Below, piece after piece: positions 1 to 11,494 of a DNA stretch of 64,000 bases. Within the stretch, counting starts at the first letter, position 1. Each line of letters opens with the position of its first letter. The notes below the pieces were generated by a model that saw only the letters and a program-made list of their open reading frames with translations, made no database searches and was not told the origin of the DNA. The stretch comes from Piper betle (lineage: Eukaryota > Streptophyta > Magnoliopsida > Piperales > Piperaceae), in contig JAURVB010001786.1 of the NCBI GenBank assembly GCA_033002965.1, positions 107,779-171,778 on the forward strand, in the 5' to 3' direction. A program made the translations under genes and the position numbers.

Positions 1-345
1 AAATTGAAATTTTTGTGTGTGGTAAATTATGATGTGCGAGTATGTGCTATGTGCAAATCGTGATGTGCAAATTGTGATGTGCTAATATAGCTTGGAAGTC
101 TTGAAAATTTGCTTGGTAGTGGTTTGATTGATGATGAATTTTTTGATGTGCTAGTGTTGATATGCTAGGGTTTTTAGGAACTGTAATTGACCGTTGTATT
201 GTCATAATTACATACCTTTGTGATTGTTGTATAAATACTTGAATTTGTGTATTTATATTGAAAAATTATATAATTATGTATTTCAGGTATTTCTGTACTA
301 AGTTGGCAAAATTTTATATATTATTGATTTGAACTGATTCTCTCA

Positions 346-414
346 GACCGATTCCGATTCCGATTCCGATTCTAATTCACGGGAAAATCGATTCCGATTC
401 CGATTCCGATTCAT
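346..414. repeat. GATTCC hexanucleotide repeat, two clusters
   Basis: Two short runs of the hexamer GATTCC are separated by about 20 bases. The surrounding 1-700 is AT-rich spacer with no recognisable gene. Confidence 0.75.
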
Positions 415-726
415 GTAACCATGGTGTGAACGAAACAAGTCAATAATTTGTTACACTTTCTTAAGATTAACCCACGGAGCTAAAGTAATTTGTTATTAAG
501 AAAGCCATTTTATCTGTCGATTAAAGTTATTATTGAATTCTGTCGATTAAAGTTATTATTAATTAATTAATTATAAAAAAATGATTAAAAAATGTGTTTC
601 CTTAGCTATTATTGGTACAGACAATATGAAACAAAAAAGAACATGACCCGTTTATTAGGGCGTAATACCGGGACCGAACCCTAGGAGTGGATTGGTTAGC
701 TCTCGTGACCCACCTTCCCCATCTTG

Positions 727-830
727 AACCCTAATCTAACCCCTCCCTGCCCCATCAATCGCCGGCGAGCATCACCACCGGCGGCGGCGGCGACGCGGCG
801 GCGGCGGCGGCGGATGAAGACAGAGAAGGG
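727..830 (+). promoter_or_regulatory. MTB promoter/leader: telo-box and GGC-repeat leader
   Basis: A telo-box-like AACCCTAA at 727-734 is followed by a CGG/GGC-rich run at about 779-813, typical of the leader of a plant housekeeping gene. No TATA box is evident. This stretch is inferred to be the first, non-coding exon of MTB, ending at the donor at 831. Confidence 0.5.
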
Positions 831-834
831 GTGA
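814..834 (+). promoter_or_regulatory. Six-codon upstream ORF in the MTB leader
   Basis: An ATG at 814 opens a six-codon ORF (M-K-T-E-K-G, then TGA). The inferred leader intron starts inside it, after position 830. Joining to the acceptor exon at 1457 again gives GGG-TGA, so the peptide is the same whether or not the intron is removed. It could lower translation of MTB; that role is inference. Confidence 0.45.
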
Positions 835-1456
835 GACTCTGATCCCAAATCACTCTCATAAAACTCCATGCCCTTTGCTCTCGCAGACTTCTAAAACCCG
901 GGATTTCTGCGAAATTTTGGCCTAGGATTCGGCGACCTGACCAACCTTTCTATTGCCCATGGCATCATCTATGGAATGTGATTTTTTATTGTTTTGGGAG
1001 TTCAAGATGAGGACTTGTATGGTTTCTTTTTGGCTGCCGGGAAGTTTAGATTGTCTTTGATGTGGAAATTGTATGTTTGGGGAAGCTGCGGTTGCAGGTC
1101 CGGGAAAGAGTTTTATAATTTAGGGTTTCGGCAAGTGTAAATTTTTGCGGGGATGGGAAATTGATATGTTTGCTTCATTTCATTGAAATTGAGTTAATCT
1201 GAGTTTTTCTTGCAATTCTGCATTTGGATGTCTTGTTAAATTTCGTGTTGTGCTATTGCATGTTATTGCGAGGTTGAGTTCTTTGATTAAAGACTAATGG
1301 GAGTATAGAATGAATGCTTTCAACATGTGAATGGCTACTGATTTTGTTTGTAAAGTGCTGTTTGAAGTTAATTGCATTTTTTAAATTGTTTATCATGACG
1401 ATGTGTTCTAGGCTTGTTTTGATTTTCTGAAATTTTTTTATTTGTTACATTTCCAG
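831..1456 (+). other. Leader (5' UTR) intron of MTB
   Basis: GTGAG at 831 and TTCCAG ending at 1456 form good plant donor and acceptor sites. The interior is T-rich and carries no conserved coding. The MTB start codon lies 125 bases after the acceptor. This is inferred from splice consensus only. Confidence 0.5.
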
Positions 1457-1581
1457 GTGAAAATTTTCAATGTGAGAGCATCCTCGTGCCAGATCGTTTT
1501 GTATTGCTTTGCATTTTTTGTTGTGATGCTATAATCAAATAACAACGCTTGGGGTTATATTATATATAACTGCAAATATTA

Positions 1582-4500
1582 ATGGATATCCCTGAGCATG
1601 GTCGGGGTTTTACAAAGCGTGGGTTTGAGGAACATTCTGACCCGAGGGGTGATAGGTTTGATGATGAAGAAGATTGGGATGTCCTGGATAAGAGGAAGTA
1701 CCAGTCAAGCAGATCATATAAAAATAGTAACATAGACGAGTCGGAAGAGTGGGATAGCATTGGAAGGAGAAAGAGTTCTGGTGACGGATATGGGAAGCAA
1801 AAGTTAAATAATTTAAGTGAGGTAGATAGTGGGGATGAGGATGACTATGAGAATAAAAGGAGTTCTCGTGGTAAAATCCCAAAGAAAACTCAAGATGATC
1901 ATATTGAAAAGAGGTCTTCCAGTTATTATTTGGAAAGGGAGTTGGATAGCAGCAGGAAATCCAGGGTCGAGGAAAGTGATAAAATTTTGATAAAGAAAGG
2001 TACTGTAAAACTATCTTCAGTAGAGGGCGGCCAGGGTAAGTCTCGAAGTAAATCAGATGGTTTAGGTGATGGAGAAAATGATAAAAATAGAGATACAAAA
2101 AGGTCTGACAGAAAAGACAGTACTAGAGAGGCAGATCACGGCATTGGTGAATTTGAAAGGATTCCTAGAAGAAGATGGGATGAGTCTGATTCTGTAAAAA
2201 AGAATGAAGATAGAGGACGATCAGATTCTCATTCTGGTTGTAAAGATCCTGATGCAAAATCTGGAAGATCTCACGAAAGAAGTGCACAAGTGAAAGTTGA
2301 ATCTGGGGAAGGCCAAAGCAAGGCAGAATCTGAAAAGGGTGGCAGGTCAAGTAAGAGGGAAGACAGGAAGCTTGACAATGATCGAAGCAGTAGAGGCAAG
2401 TTGGATGTTCGTGAAGAAGATGGTAGAAACTCAGTTCGTGAGGGAAGATCAGAAGATCTTAAGGATGATAATTATCGGAGAGGTAGAGAGGAGACTGATT
2501 CTGGCACTCTTAGGCCAAGCTCTAAGGCTCATGTGGACAAGATAGACAAACAGATACCTCAAAGAGGAAGCACGCATGGAACTCGCGATGAAAGAGAAAG
2601 TCGCGAAAGATCTGATGAGGATCACAGACGGCTAAGAGAAAGAAGTGGGAGAGATGTTAGGAGAACCTCAAAAAGATCTCGAACTCCGGACAGAAATGAC
2701 AAACGTCGGACAGAGCTGGATGAGATTGATCATACCTTTTCTGATTCAGATAATGAAAGAAGTAGTTCTCTTAGAGATAAGGGATATGACAATGATAGTT
2801 ATAGGGAAGATAGACGGAAGAACAGGGATACTAGTGGCTGGAATGATAGAAATAGGGGCTGGGATGGGGCAAAAGATGGCTGGAAGAAGAGAAATTTTAA
2901 TAGACATGAGAGAGAACTAAAAGCTGCCAATGATGATTTTGACTACGAGAAGGAATGGGATATGCCAAAGCGAGAAAGAGAGAGGCCAGATTATGATAAG
3001 GTTCATGGCCGTCCTACTTACAGAAGAGAGGAGGCAGAGCAGAGGGTGGGCATGAGAGTACTGATACAATAGAAATTAAACCCAACACTTTTGATTATGG
3101 TAGGGAAGAATCAGGGCCTGGTTTTTCCGGTAAAAGACCCCACTCTACTATGCATGCAGAGTATCCATCTGTCAACGAGGACGAATGGGGTTATATGCAT
3201 GAGGACAGGCCAAGAATGGTTGATGCGTATGGACCAGCAGATGAAAATCAAGATCGGTATCCAGATGATGGTTTTCCACTGGATCCAAATGAACCAAATG
3301 GAGGTAGGAATAATTATGATATGCAGGGTGATAAAGGAAGAGCGCCTAAGGTACCTATACACATAAATTATTCTAATGGTGGTCAAATAGTTGATAATAG
3401 TGGCTTACAGCCTCCAGGTGGGAATGGCCAAGGATCAAGCGGTCCTTTTGGCAAAAGTGGTCCACAAGGAGGAAAAGGTGGAGGTAGACCCGTTCGAGTT
3501 GGACGAGGAAGGGCCACAGGAAGAGATACACAACGATTTGGACTCCCTTTGCCAATTATGGGTCCTCCTTTTGGTCCTATGGGGTTGCCACCTGGACAAT
3601 TGCAGCCAATGGGCCCCAACATGTCCTCTGCTCCTGGACCACCTGTGGGCCCAGGTGTTTTTGTTCATCCTTTTCCTGCAGCGCAACTTTTTTGGCCTGG
3701 TGCCAGAGGGGTGGAAATGAATATGTTGGGGGTTCCTCCTGGGCTTCCTCCACTTCCATCTCCAGGACCTGCTGGACCCAGGTTTCCTCCTAATATAACA
3801 AATAGCCTAAATCCGGCATTTTTTAATCAGCCTGGCCCTGGAAGAGGGGTTTCAGCAGGATTATCTGGTTCAGGATTTAATGCAATGGTTCCAATAGGTC
3901 GTGGAATGCAGCATGAGAAGTCACAGGTGGGTTGGGTCCCACCTAGGATTGGTCCACAAGGCAAGGCTCCCTCAAGAGGAGAGCAAAATGATTACTCCCA
4001 AAATTTTGTTGATACTGGCATGAGACCCCAGAATTTCATCCGAGAGCTCGAGCTCACAAGCACTGTCGAGGATTATCCAAAGCTAAGAGAACTAATCCAA
4101 AAGAAAGATGAAATAGTAGCTAACTCTGCGACACCTCCCATGTATTTTAAGTCAGATTTGCGAGAATTTATCCTCTCTTCTGAGTTTTTTGGTACTAAAT
4201 TTGATGTCATACTTGTGGATCCCCCATGGGAAGAGTATGTCCATCGGGCTCCTGGTGTCTCAGACCACATGGAATACTGGACATTTGAAGAAATTTTGAA
4301 TTTGAAAATTGAGGTCTGTCTTTGTGTTCTTTTTCTTGACCGATATAACAATAATATTGTTGCTAATGCTAGTGTGAGATTAGTTGCTGGTGCTTTTCTC
4401 TAAATTGAAAAAAAAATTCAAAAGTAAAAGGAGAAACGTTTGTGGATGTTACTTTTTTGTTCTTTCTGTGGCCCACCATTGTCTATTTACTGATTACAAT

Positions 4501-6383
4501 GTTGTATTATACTTTTATTTGTAGGCAATTGCGGATACACCTTCTTTCATCTTCCTGTGGGTCGGGGATGGTGTAGGATTAGAGCAAGGCCGCGCATGTT
4601 TGAAGAAGGTGAAATAAATATATTTTAGCTAATGATTAGCTTAATTTTTTATGCTGGAACAAGTTAGTTGGTAAAAGCTAGTATTTAATGTTTGTTCTTC
4701 TGCTCTCTCCTTGGTTTTTAGTGGGGATTCCGGAGGTGTGAGGATATATGTTGGGTGAAGACAAACAAAAACAATGCAACACCAGGCTTGCGCCATGATT
4801 CACACACGTTGTTTCAGCACTCAAAGGTTCCTTTATGAACATTGCATCATATGAATAAAATGTCGGGGATTTAATAAGTAATTATATTGTTTTAACTGTT
4901 AAATCAACCACTTTACTAATTTTTAGTTTGATTGCTAAATAGGAACATTGCTTGATGGGCATCAAAGGAACTGTCCGTCGGAGCACCGATGGGCATATCA
5001 TTCATGCAAACATTGATACGGATATCATAATAGCCGAAGAACCTCCTTACGGTTTGCCATCTTAGTCATTATACCTTTCTTGGTGCTTGATTTCTTTTTT
5101 TAAAAAAATTAATAAGATATTGTAAGTGCTAAAAAATCTTCTATGATTTGTCATATTTTATGATTATATATGTACTACTATACCTAGTGTTCTGCCTAAA
5201 TGGTAGAGCCTTATTGGATGTAAGATTAGATGTTCTTGGGTGGTCAGCTGTTGGAAAGAACTTCCAAAACCTAATTCTAAAGTTTTTTAGTTGCTGATAT
5301 CCTAAAAAGCCTGGAGTTTTGAAACAACAAAGTTCATTTGTTTTGCTTAATATTGGTTGAACTTTTAGAGTATTGACACCACGCAAACTTTCCAAATGTA
5401 AAGTGAACATAAATCTCTGTCTGATACAGGTTCAACCACAAAGCCAGAAGATCTTTACCGGATAATTGAGCATTTCTCACTTGGCAGAAGACGACTAGAA
5501 TTATTTGGTGAGGACCACAACATACGAGCTGGATGGCTTACTGTTGGAAAAGGACTATCTTCATCAAACTTTAATCGAGACGTAAGCAATTAACATGGTA
5601 TTTTCTTGCTGAAAATTGGAGAAAAAATTCGTAATAGTAGTGTGAAAAAGCTACACATATAGTCTTGCTTCTTGTTTGTAGGTCCAGGTAAATGCTAGTT
5701 CTCTTAATATGGTAGAATGTTGCTAGTTTTCTTTTAGTGGAAGAGAATGTAATACTTTGAGCCAGATTGGTCATACTGCTATTGTACCTTAAAAAAATTG
5801 GCTCCAAAAGCCAAAAAAATTACTTGTTTGGGGTAATGCTTCAAAGCTGTTGGGTTTTAATTTTCTTTAAATATGTACGGATATCTAAAAAGGTTAGCTG
5901 GTTTTGCAGTCATATGTGAAGCACTTTGCTGATAAAGATGGGAAAGTTTGGCAAGGTGGTGGTGGGCGAAACCCGCCCCCAGATGCGCCTCACCTTGTGG
6001 TCACAACACCTGATATCGAGGGTCTGAGACCAAAGTCACCTCCTGCTAAAAATCAGCAGGCGCTGCCGCAGCTTCTGCCACAGCAATCTACTTCCATCCA
6101 AACGACGGCCAGCTCCGGCCCTAAAAGACCTGCCATCAACTCTCCCCAGAACATGACACCTACGGGACCTCATGGTCTTAACCAAGAGGCATCTGGTTCT
6201 AATCCAGCAACCCCCATGCCATGGGCATCCCCCATGGGTGGACTGAAAATTGCATTACCAGAAGGCAATAATATGGCCCCAGATGACAAATTCATTGATG
6301 GCTTTGGGTTTAGTTCATCAATTGCACAGGCCAACATGGACCATGTAGATTTTGATCCTCAAAGGACAGTTAATATGCTCTGA
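1582..6383 (+). CDS. MTB: m6A methyltransferase subunit MTB (METTL14 homologue), with one missing base in exon 1
   Basis: This is the METTL14-type partner of MTA in the nuclear complex that writes N6-methyladenosine on mRNA. Coding exons are 1582-4313, 4525-4608, 4722-4826, 4943-5051, 5430-5581 and 5910-6383, all with GT-AG junctions and matching phase, giving about 1,218 residues. Residues 1-490 are a charged low-complexity R/D/E/S/K region; a Gly/Pro/Met-rich linker follows; the MT-A70 domain spans about 830-1,060, with DPPW near residue 879; a Pro/Gln-rich tail ends the protein. Exon 1 changes frame near 3044-3050. The conserved downstream frame (TIEIKP, then [10 protein letters not shown]) resumes if one G is missing in AGGGTGGG. 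Without that base the protein stops at 3072, about 496 residues, lacking the methyltransferase domain. Family identity is very secure. Sequence error or a real loss allele cannot be told apart here. Confidence 0.93.
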
Positions 6384-6996
6384 ATTGTAGCTGAGCAGTG
6401 CAAGCTTATTCCCTTTTCTTCAAGTTCTAAGGAAATGTCTGTACAGTTATTCTTGCCATTTATAACATTCATGTAATTTAAATTTTCAGCGAGTAAATGA
6501 AGAGATAAGTGAAGATTGAGCTCACAATATTCAAAAGGACATATGCTCTTGCACATTGAAGTAGTACGTGTAAGACAGGATATAGATCAGCAGGTATTTG
6601 CAAGTCTTACCCAATCGACTTGCATTCTCTTTTCTGGGAGTCATCCATATCTGTGGTTTTATCCCTTGCCAGTGCGAGTCTAAATGTTCAAACAGATTGA
6701 TGTAGGAGACATGTAATGCTTTTATACAATATGTACAAAGAAATTAGATTATTCTCCTCTTGCATTTTCCCACTCTGACCCTTAATGGGAAGCATTCGAA
6801 AGTTTAAGCATGGATCATTCTCCAACCAAATTCTGATACGGAAAGCATGCAATGCCGAAAATTTCCAGCAATCAAACAAATTATAGGCTAGCGACAGGAT
6901 TTAGGTAATATGTCGATGCGAAGTCTAATCATAGGCCAGCGACAGGGTTTCGGTGTTCTATCATCTATGTTTATAATCTTGTTATTTGTAAAGGTT
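6384..6996 (+). other. MTB 3' UTR and spacer
   Basis: This is AT-rich sequence after the MTB stop, with no credible coding frame. The first 200-300 bases are probably 3' UTR. The last bases, GTAAAGGTT at 6988-6996, are the left target-site copy of the adjacent transposon. Confidence 0.4.
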
Positions 6997-7573
6997 TGGG
7001 GGTGCTAATTGAACGAGCGAGTCGAGCTCAACATGCGTTCGAACTCGGCTTGAATAGTTCGAACAAGATCGAACGAGTTTTGGATATACATGCACGAGTT
7101 TGACTCGAATATTTTTTAGTTTATAATCTTATTATTTGTAAAGGTTTGGGGTGCTAATTGAACAAGCGAGCCGAGCTCAACATGCGTTCGAACTCGGCTT
7201 GAATAGTTCGAACGAGATCGAACGAGTTTTGGATATACATGGTTTGAACCCACAACCTTGAAGTCATTAAGGTGAATACTTACCATCTCAACTATATTGT
7301 TTCTTTATTATTATTATATATATATATATATAAATAAATAAATAAATAAAATAAATATAATATAAAGACTATATTATTATATTATTTTATCGAGTCGAGC
7401 TACGAGTTGAGTTCGAGTTATAACCGAATCGAGTCGAGTCGAACACGACCTTGCTTAAGCTCGGCTCGTAAGATTTGAGTTCGAGTGAGCATTTAAATGC
7501 TGAGTTTTGAGTCGAGTCAAGCCGAGCCAAATACTAAATGCTCACGAGCTGGCTCGATCAATTAACAACTCTA
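6997..7573. mobile_element. Non-autonomous Mutator-like element A, with 9-bp target duplication
   Basis: The left end reads TGGGGGTGCTAATTGA and the complement of the right end reads TAGAGTTGTTAATTGA, giving imperfect terminal inverted repeats. A perfect 9-base direct repeat, GTAAAGGTT, flanks it at 6988-6996 and 7574-7582; this is the length usual for Mutator-like elements. Subterminal regions are full of CGAGTCGAG-type repeats on both strands. The left terminus plus about 30 bases of flank is duplicated in tandem (from about 6,970 and again from about 7,118). There is no transposase frame. Confidence 0.75.
7230..7301 (-). other. tRNA-like sequence inside element A (not a functional tRNA)
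   Basis: On the minus strand an A-box-like TAGTTGAGATGG (7294-7283) is followed, at exactly tRNA spacing, by a B-box-like GGTTCAAACC (7250-7241). The would-be acceptor stem does not pair, so this is a decayed tRNA-derived stretch, possibly with remnant Pol III promoter character. Confidence 0.45.
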
Positions 7574-7582
7574 GTAAAGGTT

Positions 7583-9600
7583 TAGGCTATATTTTTGGAG
7601 GCAAATGATATTTGTATCAGTCTGACTTATGAGAGAGGGCTCTTAATTTCTCTTTTGATTAATATTGAAATCTTAATCTAATTAATGGAGCAGGTAAATT
7701 GCAAAACCTCCTTTATTTTTTCCTATTGTCATGAAGGCCCTGAAAGTCCCCATTACTATGTGTCAAATAATTAATCCGGATCACATTAATCATTGTCACC
7801 ATCTTGATTTGTTTTCTGTCAGTTCGGCCTTTCTAACATGCAAAATCTCGGTGGAAAACGGGTTGGGTAAGATTGGTGCTGTGTGTGTTAGGTGGGTGAA
7901 GGGGATTACCTTGAAAAAAAAATTATGGCTCGTTAAAACGAGTTGTTTGCCGACGGTATAATCTTCTTTTCCACCCGTTTAACTCTAAAATAATTAGCCA
8001 TTTTAAATGATTTAAAGAACCCAAATTTATATTAATCATCGCCATTTTTTTTTAAAGATGTATGACTATAATAAACAAAGTACCCTTGAAAATTAAAAAT
8101 TTACTTTAGATGTATTTGGATGCCACCCATCACACCACACTGCTTGATAGTATGGAAGAACCCGTGGCCAGGTGTTAAAATCATAATCTAAATTCTTCTG
8201 TTTTTTTTCTGTAAATCTAAATTGTTCTCTGAAAAACCACAAAGATTTATAACTTTTTACCTTTTGATAGTAAACAAAGCATAAAGAAACCCAAAAAGGA
8301 GGCAAATTTTTTCGAAGACTGTACAATCAAACGTGTGGAAGTTGGGGGAACTAGTTGTTAAAAAGTGGTTGTGTAGATATTGCAGAGCCTCTTTCATGAA
8401 TAAACCACTCTTAAATAAATTTTGTAAAAATTGCCTATTATCAACACTCATCCTGTAACTGTGAGCCAGACTGACTGAGTTTTTTGTAATCCAAAAGGGG
8501 GCTAAGTGATGCTTCCCCCCAAAAAATTATGAGCTCTTTTCAATTATCCAAAATGTATATTATTGGCTCACATTACTTATTTCCTGGACAGTCTGGCTGC
8601 ACTTCAATATTTACCAGTTGAACTAAATTAAGAGCAGCATATCTGCCAAGAAAAATTAGAACCGATTGTAAAGTTTTTTATAGCAATTACAGATGTGCAG
8701 TTAGGAATTTCAGCTCCATCTTTATTCATGCATCTTTTTAAATAACCAAAAGATCTTCCTCATTATTCATGCATTGGGCTATTATCCATCAAATGACCTC
8801 ACATGTCATCAATTAGACTTGTCTTCTTCTCCTCCTTTTCTGAAAGAGCCTGTTTGTCATCACTCCTAACCAGTTCTATCGAATTCAATAAGGAAATTTA
8901 CGGACATAAAGCAGCCATCCAAGCTTACCACTCGCCAGCAAGATTGGGTTGTCAGCACTTTTGGGTTTGGCAACACATTTCATGACCTACAACACATTGG
9001 AAATGTTTGTCATGTTAGAGACGTGGCTCTTACTCATTGATTAGTGTTGTTAGTGTTATTAGTCTGCCATAGTTGAAGCTTCACTCTGAATTCAACATGG
9101 ACCCATATATAATCTTCTCAAACACAACCAAGGTGTGGACTTAATATTCATCACAACCAAACCTCCTAAAAAAGAGATTAGTCCAGGTGTGTATTCTGAA
9201 TTCACCGTGTAATTGAAAAGTAAAGAAAAACCCAGATTAGTAAAAAGCTTCACTGTGTTTTTATTTTTAAAAGAAGAACAAAAGACTTCTTGTTTGGCGG
9301 CTCGGAGCATTGGTGGGGGGGCGTCTGGTCATGGCAGGCCAGTGGTCATGGAATTTTCCGCGGATACTTCCTTTCCCCTTCATGTCATGCCTCACGTTGT
9401 TCTCGTCCCTTTCCTCCCGGTCTCTGCCTTCTTTTTTTTTGTTTTTTCTAAAGCAATCCCTCAATGTCTTCTAGTTCTTCCTCTTCCGTGAATCCAATAT
9501 CTTAACAGACTCCTTGACCAACCATGCATAATTTAATCTACTTTTCTGCTAGCATGACCAACCACAAGGCACACCCAAATACAGTCCATCAATTTGACCA
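7583..9600. other. Intergenic spacer, nothing recognised
   Basis: AT-rich sequence. Short open frames here have no recognisable domain and biased composition. I see no RNA gene or clear transposon end. Confidence 0.4.
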
Positions 9601-9712
9601 TCTAGACGCCTCCTTCATTGCTCCTTCCCAAACCTAACCTACCCTTGCAACCTTGCATATATCTCTTACCCCAACATCTCCCCATACCACCAACCAATTC
9701 TTCTCCTCCTCC

Positions 9713-9995
9713 TTCCCATAGCAGAAGGATCCTACAGAGGATTCTGGTAGCTCCATTTTTTGGATTTTTTATTTTTATTGTTGATATTGGAAGCAATCAA
9801 AAGGTTGAATCTTTGGTACTTTCTAAAGCTTGGCAGAAGGAGGGTTTTGTGGGTTTCCGGTGTTGATATTTCAAGCAATCTAAGGCAATCAAAAAGTTGA
9901 ATCTTTGGTTCTTCCCATAGCTCTGTAGCAGGAGGTTTTTTTGTGTGGGTTTTTGGTGTTGATATTGGAAGCAATCAAAGCAAAAGTTGTTCTTT
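9713..9995 (+). repeat. Three imperfect tandem copies of a ~95-bp unit in the BTB gene leader
   Basis: Units run about 9713-9817, 9818-9912 and 9913-9995. Each has a CCCATAGC/AGCAGGAGG-like block, then TTTTTGG, then TTGATATTGGAAGCAATC, then AAAAGTTGAATCTTTGG. They lie between a pyrimidine-rich tract (9600-9720, probable start region) and the coding start, so they are probably transcribed leader. Confidence 0.65.
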
Positions 9996-10099
9996 TCTGC
10001 GTCAGAACAAGAAAACCAACCAATCTTGGGTTCCTCTCTGATTTTCATATTCCTCCGAACAAAAGGTTAAAGCTTTATCAACAAAGCAAAAGCAGAAAG

Positions 10100-11494
10100 A
10101 TGCCACCTTTCGCTGCCATGACAAATACGACGCAGAGCAAGAAGCCCGGTACCGGCATCGTCACTCTCAACGTCGGCGGCCAGCTCTTCCAGACCAGCTC
10201 CCACACCCTCTCCCTCGCCGGCCCCAAGTCCCTCCTCTCCACCTTCGCTGCCGGCGACAGCCCATCGCCGGCGTTCATCGACCGGGACCCGGACCTGTTC
10301 GCGGTGCTCCTCTCCCTGCTCCGCACCGGCAACCTGCCGTCCCGAGCCAGCGCCGTCGACGTCCAAGACCTGGTCTCGGAGGCGGCCTACTACGGCCTCC
10401 AACCCCACCTCCTCGCTGCCCTCTCCAACCCATCCCAGTTCGACGCCTTCAACCTCGAGAGGTCGATCCTCCTCCCCCTCAACGGCCGCGACCACCCCTC
10501 CGCCGTCTCCACCACCGCTGTCGGCTCCGTCCACGTCGCCCACGGCAGCAAGATCACATCTTTCGACTGCTCCCTCCGCCGCAAGTCCACCGTTCTCACC
10601 CGCTTCCCCGCCATCGACTCCCTCCTCGCCCTCTCCCCCTCCCTCGCCGCCGCCGGCGCCGTCGACTCCGCCGGCCTCCATATAATCGACCTCGACCGCG
10701 GCCTCGTCGAGGAGACCGTCGGCTGGGAGAACCAGACGCGCTCCATCTCCACCGTGCAGGCCATCGGCGCCTCGCCGGAGTACCTGTTCGCTAGCTTCGA
10801 GTCCGGCCGGCGGAACTCCAACGCCGTCGTCGTCCTCGACGTCGCCGGCGGGTTTAAGCCCGTCGCCGAGGTCGCCCGGCAGGAGATCTACGGCGCGGAG
10901 ATCGACTCCGCGATCCCGGCCACGAAGCTCGAGTGGGTCGCCGGCTACAACCTCCTCATGGCGTCTGGATCTCACGCCGGCCCCTCCGGCCTGCTCGGCA
11001 ACATCCGACTCTGGGACATCCGTTCCTCCTCCGCCATGGCGTGGGAGGTCAGGGAGAAAGCCGACTGCTTTGCCGACGTCACCGTGTCTACCGACCTCAA
11101 CGCTGTGTTCAAGGTGGGTGTGAACTCCGGTGAGGTGTTCATGGCCGACTTGAGGAAGCTCGACGCAGAGCAGCCATGGGTGCCCCTTGGCGGGGAAGGT
11201 AAGAGGTTGAATGGGAAGAAGGAAGGCGCTGGGTGTGTGATACAGAGCCATGGGAACCAAGTGTTCTGCAGCAAAGGTGGGGATGTGGAGCTGTGGTCGG
11301 AGGTGCTGATGAGCTCTTATGTGACAAGGGAAGATGGTCTGGGGGAGGAGAGGGTGTTTCGGAAGAACATGGTGGGGAGGGTGAAGGACATGGGCGGTGG
11401 GAGGATCAGGAGCTTGGGTTTTGGCGGGAACAAGATGGTGTTGAGCAGGAAGGATCAGCAGTGTGTTGAGGTGTGGCAGAGTTCAAGATCTTGA
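10100..11494 (+). CDS. BTB/POZ (KCTD/T1-type) protein with beta-propeller-like C-terminus
   Basis: A single-exon gene of 464 residues. A potassium-channel-tetramerisation-type BTB domain covers about residues 18-115, beginning IVTLNVGGQLF and followed by the FIDRDPDLF strip typical of this class. The rest (about 150-460) resembles the WD40/YVTN-like propeller of plant BTB proteins of the At2g24240/At4g30940/At5g41330 group. Such proteins may act as substrate adaptors of Cullin-3 ubiquitin ligases; that role is inferred. The start is taken at 10100 (MPPFAAM) because the frame upstream is the repetitive leader. Third codon positions are extremely GC-rich in the first two thirds and less so towards the end. 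No intron is needed. Confidence 0.88.
   Translation: MPPFAAMTNTTQSKKPGTGIVTLNVGGQLFQTSSHTLSLAGPKSLLSTFAAGDSPSPAFIDRDPDLFAVLLSLLRTGNLPSRASAVDVQDLVSEAAYYGLQPHLLAALSNPSQFDAFNLERSILLPLNGRDHPSAVSTTAVGSVHVAHGSKITSFDCSLRRKSTVLTRFPAIDSLLALSPSLAAAGAVDSAGLHIIDLDRGLVEETVGWENQTRSISTVQAIGASPEYLFASFESGRRNSNAVVVLDVAGGFKPVAEVARQEIYGAEIDSAIPATKLEWVAGYNLLMASGSHAGPSGLLGNIRLWDIRSSSAMAWEVREKADCFADVTVSTDLNAVFKVGVNSGEVFMADLRKLDAEQPWVPLGGEGKRLNGKKEGAGCVIQSHGNQVFCSKGGDVELWSEVLMSSYVTREDGLGEERVFRKNMVGRVKDMGGGRIRSLGFGGNKMVLSRKDQQCVEVWQSSRS

Noticed and set aside
3040..3150. Short intron explaining the MTB frame change
   Set aside because: No donor and acceptor pair with plausible length exists there, and the conserved sequence is contiguous apart from one base.
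7230..7301. Functional tRNA gene
   Set aside because: A and B boxes are correctly spaced, but the acceptor ends do not pair and no good anticodon stem is seen.
10067..11260. 397-codon minus-strand open frame
   Set aside because: It is the complement of the GC-rich BTB gene, whose third positions are almost all G or C, and has no domain.
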